A stretch of 38,662 nucleotides of DNA from Victivallaceae bacterium (lineage in GTDB: Bacteria > Verrucomicrobiota > Lentisphaeria > Victivallales > Victivallaceae). The number at the start of each line of letters is the position of its first letter. Position 1 is the stretch's first letter. Below, in pieces: positions 32,154 through 38,662 of the stretch. A program made the translations under genes and the position numbers. The DNA is taken from assembly GCA_028718375.1 (NCBI GenBank), contig JAQULZ010000007.1, forward strand, positions 1 to 38,662, read 5' to 3'. The notes beneath the pieces are model-generated. The model was not told the origin of the DNA, ran no database searches, and saw only the letters and a list, made by a program, of their open reading frames with translations.

Positions 32154-33467
32154 TTAAAATTTGATCATGGCTTTAACTACTCCGTCATCGTATTGGTCTA
32201 CCAGCCGAAAAGCGGCTTTGGTGTGCTCGAAATCAAAACGATGACTGGTCATAATATTTACCTCAACCTCCCGGTTGGCAATCAGGTCCAGAGCCGTTTG
32301 CGTGCAGTGATTTTGACGGCGGACATTCTGCACGCAGATTTCCTTCCGGCGCATATGGTCCATGTTAAATTCCATCGTATCCGTTTCAGGAATGCCGATC
32401 ATCATCAGTTTACCGCCGGGCTTAAGCATTTCAAGGGCGTTTGCAACCGCTTCGGCCTGTCCGCAGCACTCAAAGACGACATCCAGCAACTCCGGTTCAG
32501 CTTCGGCAACAGCTTTTCCAACAGCGCCTTTAAGAGGATTTCCCCCCCATGCCGCTCCGGCTCTTCGGGCATATTCGAGCCGGTAATCAAGTTTATCTGT
32601 AGCATATATCTTTTCCGCGCCCAGCGCCAAAGCCGGCATTAAGACGCTCAGGCCGATCGGCCCGCAGCCCAGGATGCCGACTTTTGCTCCCCGGATCGGA
32701 GCAGCTGATTTTACCGCGTAATACCGATTTGCAATCTAAGAGCAAGTAAAAATCGGAATTATTGCGGATGCCGGAAGCGTTAAAACGAACTGTGCGCTAC
32801 CGAGGTAGCGACGGTTCGTTTTGGCGCAAAACGGCACCGCAAGAATCCGACCGTACACGGCAGCATGCTTTTGGGCTCGTTCACCGGCAAAAAGAATGGT
32901 GCGATAGACCTATCGCTCATTATTTTTGCCGGCAACTCAGCCTCAAAATCAAAGCTGTTTTTACTAGCTATTAGAATGCAATTCGGTATAAACACCTATC
33001 GACAGCGGTTCGGACAGAGCGCCTTCTTCCAAAGTAATATTTTCGCCAAGCGGAAAACAAGACTCCTCTTTCATAACAATATATTCACTCAGACAGCCTT
33101 CCGCCTGGCCGGGGCAGCCTAAATAGATAAGTTTCCTGCAAGTGTGTTCGCGCCCGCGCAGACACTGGTCACAATGATGACAGGGCATTCCCGGTTCGAT
33201 GGCTATTGCATCACCGGGTTTAACCCTGCTTACCGCTGAACCGGCGGCGGCTACGATGCCGGATCCTTCGTGACCGACGGTAAAAGGATATTGAATCACC
33301 TGCGAACCAATCTTGCCGCAGGCGTAATAATGCACATCCGAGCCGCAAATTCCGACCCGGGCCATTTTTATAAGTACATCGTTATCAGCGGTTATTTGCG
33401 GTTTATCCACTTCCAGCATTTCCATACCGCGGATACCGGTGAGCCGCATTGCTTTCATTTTTGCCAT
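32154..33467 (-). pseudogene. Zinc-dependent polyol (sorbitol-type) dehydrogenase split by a MITE
   Basis: A medium-chain dehydrogenase in two pieces. The first (33467 to 32989) carries catalytic zinc ligands C41 (GICGSD), H66 and E67 (VGHEG) and structural zinc cysteines C96, C99, C102, C110. The second (32721 to 32154) resumes at KSAAPIRGAKVGILGCGPIG, the NAD-binding motif. A 267-bp element (32722-32988) plus a TAA duplication separates them. Removing the element and one TAA leaves 1044 bases, an uninterrupted frame of 347 residues reading IGVYAVKSAAPIRG across the join. As it stands, translation would stop seven codons after the break. Substrate (sorbitol, threonine, butanediol or another polyol) is undecided. 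It lies downstream of etfB-etfA-glcD on the same strand. Confidence 0.93.
32722..32988. mobile_element. 267-bp MITE with 3-bp TAA target duplication
   Basis: The ends are imperfect inverted repeats of about 33 bp: left TACCGATTTGCAATCTAAGA and, read from the right, TACCGAATTGCATTCTAATA, both continuing to AGTAAAAA. TAA duplicates flank it at 32719-32721 and 32989-32991. Inside are two nested hairpins: AACGAAC/GTTCGTT enclosing CTACC/GGTAG (about 32782-32822) and CCGGCAAAAA/TTTTTGCCGG enclosing GCGATAG/CTATCGC (about 32885-32934). No gene. A TNA-type 3-bp duplication is known for some IS5-family (IS1031/IS427) elements, so a related transposase might mobilise it; that link is inference. Confidence 0.9.
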
Positions 33468-33489
33468 TTTAATACCTTATGGTTAAAAA

Positions 33490-33629
33490 GGTTCTGTAAA
33501 ATTTACTTTGCTAATTTTCTGTCATCTTGTTAATTATTAACTCATGGCGTAAATCTTTCTGTTTTCTTCATTTTGCTGACTGAAAAACAAAAGTTTTTTT
33601 GTTTTTCAGAACACCTCCCGTCTCACTTT
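33490..33629 (-). repeat. Dispersed intergenic repeat Rep, copy 3
   Basis: On the minus strand: AAAGTGAGACGGGAGG, GTGTTCTG, the CTGAAAAACAAAA/TTTTGTTTTTCAG hairpin, GATTTACGCCATGAG, TTAATAATTAACAAGATGAC and, near 33490, CAGAACC. Nearly identical to copy 2. It ends 22 bp before the polyol dehydrogenase start codon and points toward it, separating that gene from glcD. Confidence 0.85.
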
Positions 33630-33691
33630 AACGCTGCTTTTTTGTCAGCGGCCAAAATCGTATAAACAGCGACTGTAAGGAGCTCGATTTT

Positions 33692-33897
33692 GCGCCTTGA
33701 CAACGAAGTGGCGATAAAGTAACGTTATGCGTCCAAATCCAGCTCGACCGCTCAGCATTTTCCAAAACACCACTCCGTTCTTTTTTGAAAATATCGCTTT
33801 TCGAGGACGGTACTGCCGCGCAATACTTTCGCTCATTGGAGATGAGCGACCAACGTTTTCGGCCGTTGGATCACCGAGGCGTTGCATCCGCCTTTTT
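33692..33897 (-). other. Structured multi-hairpin element, copy A (candidate ncRNA or mobile element)
   Basis: Read on the minus strand it begins right after ATGA (33901-33898) and forms a chain of hairpins: GGCG/CGCC, CCAACG/CGTTGG, CGCTCAT/ATGAGCG with loop CTCCA, an ATTTTC...GAAAAT stem (33757-33792), and CGCC/GGCG at the far end. It aligns with copy B at 37943-38167: linkers and loops (TCGGTGRTCC, GCCGAAA, CTCCA, AGTACCG) are kept while stem bases differ in compensating pairs. It lies in the gap between glcD and Rep copy 3 and has no plausible reading frame. Confidence 0.7.
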
Positions 33898-33930
33898 TCA
33901 TTTTTTTTCATGTTATTTTTGACACTACCG

Positions 33931-35364
33931 TTAAAAAAAATCGAATATTTTCCCGGGATTCATAATGTTATTCGGATCTAAACCGCGTTTTATCACCCGC
34001 AGTAAATTCAGATATTCTTCCGAAACAAATCCTTTCATGTATTTTTTGCGTTTGTGTCCGATACCGTGTTCACCGGAAAGCATTCCGCCCAGCTCGGCGG
34101 TCTTTTCATATATTTCATTAAGGATAAGCGGTAAAGTTTTTTTCCATTTGTCATCACTCCACTCCGGGGGGCCGACCAGGCGGGCGTGAATATTGCCGTC
34201 ACCGGCATGACCGAAACACGGCGCCATTATGCCGTATTTACCGGTTATATTCTGTAGAGCTGCGATCATTTTCGAAATTTCCGCAGGAGGCACTACCAGG
34301 TCTTCCCCGCTTTGCCGGGTTGAGATAATATTATACGCTTCCCCGATATTACGGCGGATTTTCCAGATCCGTTCAGTGGTCGCGGGATTATCGGCCACAT
34401 AAATTTCCTGGACACCGTGTTTTTCAATAAATTTCCCGACTTGCTCATAATCGTTTTCCACCTGCTCCATATTCGGGCCGTCAAAGGTCAACAAAAGCAT
34501 GGCGCCGCAATTTTCGTATGGAATTGTTTCATTAAGATAATCACAAGCCGCTTTTACGGAATTTTTATCCATAAACTCAATCGAAGTCGGAGTAATGCCG
34601 GTCCCGGTAATGATTTGCGGAACAATATCAAGCGCCTGCTCCAAGGTCTCAAAAAGACCCAGTAAATCCGCCTGGGCCTTCGGCAGCGGCAGGAGTTTCA
34701 GGATAATTTTAGTGAAAAATCCCAATGTGCCTTCAGACCCGACCATTAACTGAACCAAATCGTAACCGGTAACATTTTTTACCAGCTTACCGCCCAGTTC
34801 GACGATTTCACCAGTCGGCGTAACGATTTCCAGGCCGAGTACGTAACGGGAAGTAACCCCGTATTTGACCGCTTTGCCGCCGCCGGCATTTTCCGCGACA
34901 TTGCCGCCGATAAAGCAGGTTTCCAAACTCATCGGGTAACCCGCGTAAAATAAGCCGTATTCTTTAAGGCATTCGTTTATTTCATTTGAAATTACCCCGG
35001 GTTCAACGGTCATCATCATGTTTTTGCGGTCAATTTCGAGGATTTTATTCATCCGGTCAACGCTGACTACGATTCCGCCCCGGACCGGAACCGCTCCGCC
35101 GGAGAGACCTGATCCGGCCCCCTGCGGAGTAACCGGGATTTTTTCCCGGTTGGCAAGCTTCATGATTTCAGCAATCTCCCGGGCCGTCTCCGGACGAACA
35201 ACCGCTTCCGGCATATGGCGATATTCAGTACCGGGAATTTCATCATGGGAAAAGGCTTCCAGGTTTTCAGGATCATGGTATATTACGTATTTTTTGCCGG
35301 CAATAGCCGCCAGCGCTTCGGCTATTTCCGGTGTAACATTTTGGTATGCAGGTTGTTTCAGCAT
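33931..35364 (-). CDS. glcD: FAD-linked 2-hydroxyacid dehydrogenase (GlcD/LctD type)
   Basis: A 477-residue flavoprotein with an N-terminal FAD_binding_4 domain (TPQGAGSGLSGGAVPV, GNVAENAGGGKAVKYGVT) and a C-terminal FAD-oxidase domain (GHAGDGNIHARL, SGEHGIGHKRKKYM). Members oxidise D-lactate, glycolate or related 2-hydroxyacids. Here it directly follows etfB and etfA, with its ATG overlapping the etfA stop by 7 bp and GGGGAGAAAA upstream. This gene trio matches the lactate dehydrogenase/ETF complexes of anaerobes such as LctBCD of Acetobacterium, in which lactate oxidation by NAD is driven by electron confurcation with ferredoxin. D-lactate or 2-hydroxyglutarate are therefore likelier substrates than classical glycolate oxidation, which needs GlcE and GlcF. 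The substrate remains an inference. Confidence 0.88.
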   Translation of the reverse strand: MLKQPAYQNVTPEIAEALAAIAGKKYVIYHDPENLEAFSHDEIPGTEYRHMPEAVVRPETAREIAEIMKLANREKIPVTPQGAGSGLSGGAVPVRGGIVVSVDRMNKILEIDRKNMMMTVEPGVISNEINECLKEYGLFYAGYPMSLETCFIGGNVAENAGGGKAVKYGVTSRYVLGLEIVTPTGEIVELGGKLVKNVTGYDLVQLMVGSEGTLGFFTKIILKLLPLPKAQADLLGLFETLEQALDIVPQIITGTGITPTSIEFMDKNSVKAACDYLNETIPYENCGAMLLLTFDGPNMEQVENDYEQVGKFIEKHGVQEIYVADNPATTERIWKIRRNIGEAYNIISTRQSGEDLVVPPAEISKMIAALQNITGKYGIMAPCFGHAGDGNIHARLVGPPEWSDDKWKKTLPLILNEIYEKTAELGGMLSGEHGIGHKRKKYMKGFVSEEYLNLLRVIKRGLDPNNIMNPGKIFDFF

Positions 35365-36353
35365 ATTTTTTCTCCCCGTTTCAATTTTCCAATAAGCACC
35401 GGCAGAACTTCAAAGAGGTCGCCGACTATTCCGAAATCCGCAATATGAAAAATTTGTGCATCGGGATCTTTATTTATTGCGATAATACATTCAGCAGTCT
35501 GCATTCCGGCCAGGTGCTGGATGGCGCCGGATACCCCGATCCCGACGTAAAGTCGAGGCGTTACGGTTTTTCCGCTTAAGCCGATCTGGTGTGAATAGTT
35601 CAACCAGCCCCGGTCAACAACTTCCCGGGTGGCCCCGAGCGCAGCCCCCAGTAAATCGGCCAGTTCACGGGCCGACTTTATATTGGCTTCAGTTTTAATG
35701 CCGCGTCCGACAACGACTATTTTTTCCGCGTCCTGCAAGCTGATTTCCTCGTCGTCCGGTTCGAAACCGTTATATTCAACCCGGGTCCGCTTAATTGCAG
35801 CAGGAGCTTCAAGGCGGATAATTTCGCCGGTACGTCCGGCTGTTTGCGGAGATTCAGGAGTGGATTTCGGACGGATTGTCGCCATTTGCGGGCGGTGTTC
35901 AGGACATTTGATCGTTGCCATTATATTGCCGCCAATCGCCGGACGGGTTTGCAGGAGCAGTCCGGTTTCAGCTTCTATATCAAGTTCGGTACAATCCGCA
36001 GTTAAACCCGCGTGACAGGTCATGGCGACATAAGGCATTAAAGTTCTGCCGGTCGACGTTGCCGCCGCAAGGATTATTTCAGGTTCATATTTTCTTATCA
36101 ATTCCAGCATGCAAACCGAATAAGGCTCTACTGAAAAATGCTTTAACTCGGGAGCTTCCATCGCGACGACCCGGTCGGCACCGCGCGCGATCAGTTCGTT
36201 CAGGCCGGCTTCGGAAATATTTTCCCCGAAAACCATGGCGCCAAGCCGCCGCCCGCTTTTTTTCGCCAGCGCCCGGCCGCGCGTCAAAAGTTCATAAGCG
36301 ACCGGTTTGATTTCCCCGGCTTCCTGCTCGGCAGTTATCCATATCGCTTTCAT
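35358..36353 (-). CDS. etfA: Electron transfer flavoprotein alpha subunit
   Basis: A 331-residue EtfA. The N-terminal half (about 1-190) is the Rossmann-like domain shared with EtfB. The C-terminal half carries the FAD-binding block: VVVGRGIKT, GATREVVDRGW, QIGLSGKTVTPRLYVGIG, SGAIQHLAGM, INKDPDAQIFHIADFGIVGDL. There is no N-terminal ferredoxin domain, unlike the LctC subunit of Acetobacterium as I recall it. The start overlaps the etfB stop by 4 bp and the end overlaps glcD by 7 bp, so the three products are probably made in fixed ratio and assemble into one complex in the cytoplasm. Confidence 0.95.
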   Translation of the reverse strand: MKAIWITAEQEAGEIKPVAYELLTRGRALAKKSGRRLGAMVFGENISEAGLNELIARGADRVVAMEAPELKHFSVEPYSVCMLELIRKYEPEIILAAATSTGRTLMPYVAMTCHAGLTADCTELDIEAETGLLLQTRPAIGGNIMATIKCPEHRPQMATIRPKSTPESPQTAGRTGEIIRLEAPAAIKRTRVEYNGFEPDDEEISLQDAEKIVVVGRGIKTEANIKSARELADLLGAALGATREVVDRGWLNYSHQIGLSGKTVTPRLYVGIGVSGAIQHLAGMQTAECIIAINKDPDAQIFHIADFGIVGDLFEVLPVLIGKLKRGEKIC

Positions 36354-37153
36354 GCTGATTTTACCTCCTCCCGATTCATAAGTGCCAGCATCGCTTCCAC
36401 CGCAGCCTTGGTCTGCGTCTCCGTTTCGGCCCGGAAGAGGTGACAGCGGCGGACGATTTCCGGACGGAAAATTTTGACTACCCGGGTCGGTGAACCGTCC
36501 AGCCCGATCAGTTGCTTATCAAGTTGCAGAATTTCCAGATTTAAAACCGGGATATCCAGTTTTTTGGCTTTGAGTTTGCCGCGGAAAGTCGGCAGACGCG
36601 GTTCCCCGATTTCCTTGACCACCGTAATCACCCCCGGGAGCCGCAGCGCCAGTTTTTCCATCCCGCCTTCGACCAGACGGGATATTTTAAGCGTTCCCGC
36701 CCGCAATTCATGAATATGGTTGACATACGTGATCACCGGCAGTCCCAGCGCAGCGGCCATTTCCGGGCCGACCTGCCCGGTATCGCCGTCAGTGGCGCGT
36801 TCCCCGCACAAAATCAGCTCAAAGCCGCCGAGTTTGCGGATTGCGGCCGCCAGAATATAGGACGTCGCCCAGGTATCCGAGCCGGAAAAAGCGCGGTCAC
36901 TGATCAGAACGGCCTGATCGATCCCCATCGCAACCGCTTCCTTCAGGGCGTTTACCGCCTGCGGCGGCCCCATGGAAAGCGCGGTGATTTGTGCATCGCA
37001 GCTTTCCTTGAGACGCAAGGCCGCTTCGATGGCATAGAGGTCGAGCGGATTGATTATCGCCTGTACGCCCTGGCGAACGACGGTGCGGGTTTCCGGGTCC
37101 ATTTTCACGGACTTGGTCTCCGGTACCTGTTTTACAGCTACTGCGATGCGCAT
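36350..37153 (-). CDS. etfB: Electron transfer flavoprotein beta subunit
   Basis: A 267-residue EtfB with the usual start (MRIAVAVKQVPET) and TVVRQGVQAIINPLDLYAIEAAL. Residues 116-130 read CGERATDGDTGQVGP; the DGDTxQVGP form is, to my knowledge, typical of ETFs that bind FAD in the beta subunit and bifurcate electrons, whereas canonical ETFs that bind AMP differ here. This supports an electron-bifurcating or confurcating role together with EtfA and the GlcD-like dehydrogenase. CGGAG precedes the ATG. The SorC-like gene ends 29 bp upstream, so all four genes may be one transcript. Confidence 0.95.
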   Translation of the reverse strand: MRIAVAVKQVPETKSVKMDPETRTVVRQGVQAIINPLDLYAIEAALRLKESCDAQITALSMGPPQAVNALKEAVAMGIDQAVLISDRAFSGSDTWATSYILAAAIRKLGGFELILCGERATDGDTGQVGPEMAAALGLPVITYVNHIHELRAGTLKISRLVEGGMEKLALRLPGVITVVKEIGEPRLPTFRGKLKAKKLDIPVLNLEILQLDKQLIGLDGSPTRVVKIFRPEIVRRCHLFRAETETQTKAAVEAMLALMNREEVKSA

Positions 37154-37182
37154 TTTAAACTCCGGTCGGTATTAGGTTCATA

Positions 37183-37932
37183 TTATTTTTTCCGGATAAA
37201 GGTCAATAAGTTTTCAGCCCCGTTTTCATCGATAAGCAAAGCGTTGATGAAGCTTCCCTTGACCGCTCCGCAAATTGCCTCAACCCGGTCTTTGCCGCAA
37301 ACAACCGCAAACACGCGGGGAATAAGACGCAAACCTTCAAGATCAATACTGACCACCTGGCCTCTGAATTCAGTATCAAGTTCAACACCGTCCTTATCAA
37401 AAAAATGTCCGCATATTTCGCCGACAATTCCTTTATTTCGCAATTGGTGAATTTGTTGCGGCGATATGGCATTTTGAGAAGCGAATATTGAATTTTCCGG
37501 GGTTCCTATCCCTACCAGGGCAATATCAAGACGGGAATATGTATCCATAACTGACTTTATCTGCTCATGTTCCAAGAGACTTTTTTTAAAAACTTCGTCT
37601 TTAATTAATATCGGTGCATTCAAGGCCATGAAAGTTCCGGTTTCCGTCGTAAGTTTACGTCCGAGCTCCGCAGCGTCACTCGCGGCTGCAGTAGACCCGA
37701 CATTTCCCATAAGTTGCACAACGGTGAGTTCCTTGGGCATATCCATACTTAATAGGCCGTTAACCGCATGCATGATCGTCCGCCCGCCGGAAAGTCCGAA
37801 CTTTGTTCCGGGCCGCAAATATCGATAAAGCTCTTTACCTCCGAAATATCCGACTCTTTGCAACAGATTGGCTCCCGAAGATTCGCCAAGAGTTCTCATG
37901 ACGATTACTTCGTCCAAACCAAGATTCCGCAT
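37183..37932 (-). pseudogene. SorC-family sugar-binding regulator lacking its DNA-binding domain
   Basis: A 249-residue frame equal to the SorC effector-binding domain alone: LGLDEVIVMRTLGESSGANLLQRVGYFGGKELYRYL, GTKFGLSGGRTIMHAV, VGIGTPENS, GEICGHFFDKDG, VFAVVCGKDRVEAICGAVKG. Family members are about 310-320 residues, with an N-terminal helix-turn-helix of about 55 residues that is absent. The upstream frame stays open through the hairpin element, but its codons encode nothing like a helix-turn-helix. The likeness begins six bases from the ATG, close to the element boundary at 37943. It probably once controlled etfB-etfA-glcD in response to a phosphorylated sugar; as it stands it should not bind DNA specifically. 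Confidence 0.75.
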
Positions 37933-37942
37933 AAAAAAATGA

Positions 37943-38167
37943 CATAGTCCAGAACTTGTTCTGGTCGGTGGTCCAGCGGCCGAAATCGCTGGTCGCCCGT
38001 CTCCAACGGGCGAAATTTATGCGCAACTTGTTGCGCCTTAAAAAGTACCGCTCTCGCTAAGCGATGTCCGGAAAAAATCAGCGGAGCGTATTTTTTCCGG
38101 ATGTTGAGCGGGCGAGCCGGACGAAAAATACTGTTTTTTCAATAACGGCGACTTTTGTCGGGGCCGT
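37943..38167 (+). other. Structured multi-hairpin element, copy B (candidate ncRNA or mobile element)
   Basis: It begins directly after ATGA (37939-37942). Successive perfect stems are CCAGAA/TTCTGG (37949-37964), CCAGCG/CGCTGG (37973-37992), CGCCCGT/ACGGGCG with loop CTCCA (37994-38012), GCGCAA/TTGCGC (38021-38036), TCCGGAAAAAAT/ATTTTTTCCGGA (38067-38101) and ACGG/CCGT enclosing CGAC/GTCG (38145-38167). It aligns with copy A (33692-33897, minus), with compensating stem changes and conserved linkers. It sits at the point where the SorC gene loses its N-terminal domain. Confidence 0.72.
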
Positions 38168-38426
38168 CTAATTATTCAGTTTAAAAAAAGTTTTTTCAGA
38201 ACGGTTGATTAGTTGCTGAATTTTCTCATAAACCTCCGTTTTTAGTTTAAAACCCGTTGACCAAAACCCCCATTCGCTATCTGCTGATCTTTTCCGTCCA
38301 CCGCCTTCGGCTGCACCAACCGGAGGCCTTTTTCCGGATCCTGAAAACCATACAGCTTTTGGTTATTTGAAAAGCCGGGACTCTACCAGCCCCAATCATA
38401 CCTCTGCTTGATAAAAACCCTTTATT
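38168..38426. other. Non-coding stretch between hairpin element B and the partial regulator
   Basis: No gene recognised. All three minus-strand frames were read and none encodes the missing SorC helix-turn-helix. One frame without a start codon stays open for about 60 codons and ends at 38168 (...KTEVYEKIQQLINRSE...), and another for about 45 codons, but neither resembles a known protein. GGAGGTTT followed by a six-codon ATG frame lies near 38230. TTCTGAAAAAACTTTTTTT near 38185-38204 faintly recalls the Rep hairpin. Confidence 0.4.
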
Positions 38427-38662
38427 CTACACTGGCAGTTTTACCGGAATCAATTTTTTTATAGCGTTGGCATTGGGATTTCTGAGTCTCCCATAAAGCG
38501 TTTCGGCCGCACAGAAACCACATAATTCAAGGTCTTTGTAGATCTGGATGAACTCTTCTCCGGTCATCCCTCCGGTTCCATCGTTAAAGACCGCTATCCG
38601 CGGAAGAGGGTATTTCTTTTTCAAGATCTCACGCTTCAAGCCATCGATCACGTGCTGCAAGT
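38427..38662 (-). CDS. C-terminal part of a LacI/GntR-type regulator (runs off the window)
   Basis: The last 78 or so codons of a leftward gene whose start lies beyond the window. LPRIAVFNDG, then FIQIYKDLELCGFCAAETLYGRLRNP and KKLIPVKLPV follow the end of the LacI-family periplasmic-binding-like effector domain ('vavfgfDd... l.tv.qd...lG..Aa..L..ri..p.....i.lp..L'). Many PVC bacteria have GntR-HTH/LacI-type hybrids, so the DNA-binding type cannot be stated. It may regulate the downstream genes, but it is separated from them by over 490 bp of repeat-like DNA. Confidence 0.55.
   Translation of the reverse strand, partial: LQHVIDGLKREILKKKYPLPRIAVFNDGTGGMTGEEFIQIYKDLELCGFCAAETLYGRLRNPNANAIKKLIPVKLPV

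Noticed and set aside
37949-38101. Hairpin run as a CRISPR array or tandem terminators
   Set aside because: The hairpins differ in sequence and spacing, with no repeated unit and spacer pattern, and stems are not followed by U-runs.

Overview
The window is a moderately GC-rich bacterial chromosome segment with AT-rich gaps. The gene set suggests a member of the PVC group, most likely Lentisphaerota/Victivallales: a DapL-type LL-diaminopimelate aminotransferase, a Gfo/Idh oxidoreductase of the C...CPYSA type, GatB, a stand-alone 5'-3' exonuclease, SorC- and LacI-like regulators, and many small non-coding mobile repeats. This assignment is an inference from gene content; no rRNA, tRNA, phage or plasmid gene is visible.

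Layout. 1-4768: a methyltransferase, an RNA 2',3'-cyclic phosphodiesterase (thpR), gatB, a small exported protein, a small lipoprotein and an unassigned tail. 4769-7036: one Gfo/Idh oxidoreductase between two related transposase-less elements, each with its own perfect 8-bp target duplication. 7068-9759: a DUF1805 gene, pdxB and thiI in one leftward operon. 10008-14358: dapL, a NifU-like Fe-S scaffold, a membrane glycosyltransferase and frr. 14553-21599: serA, then five nucleotide-sugar genes (tviB/wbpA-like, tviC/wbpP-like, gmd, fcl, rfbB) making precursors for a surface glycan, interrupted by remnants of an S23-type protein and an Mrr-type endonuclease. 21618-26899: an RND pump and its adaptor, with a 5'-3' exonuclease downstream. 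27074-32109: an M42 peptidase, holA and biotin genes bioB-bioF-bioG. 32154-38662: a leftward etfB-etfA-glcD operon resembling electron-bifurcating lactate dehydrogenase, with a damaged SorC regulator upstream and a transposon-broken polyol dehydrogenase downstream, then the C-terminus of a LacI-like regulator.

The most notable content is non-coding. (1) Two homologous chains of hairpins (33692-33897 minus, 37943-38167 plus) keep their loops and linkers while stem bases change in compensating pairs; both start directly after ATGA. (2) Two elements with GGGTCTTC-like ends and 8-bp duplications (TTATTTTT, TAAAAAGT) flank the oxidoreductase. (3) A 267-bp element with a 3-bp TAA duplication sits in the polyol dehydrogenase; removing it and one duplication restores an exact 347-codon gene. 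(4) A roughly 125-bp repeat with a perfect hairpin occurs three times, each time just upstream of a gene and pointing at its start. Small structured mobile elements are therefore reshaping this neighbourhood, with the etf/glcD region hit hardest.
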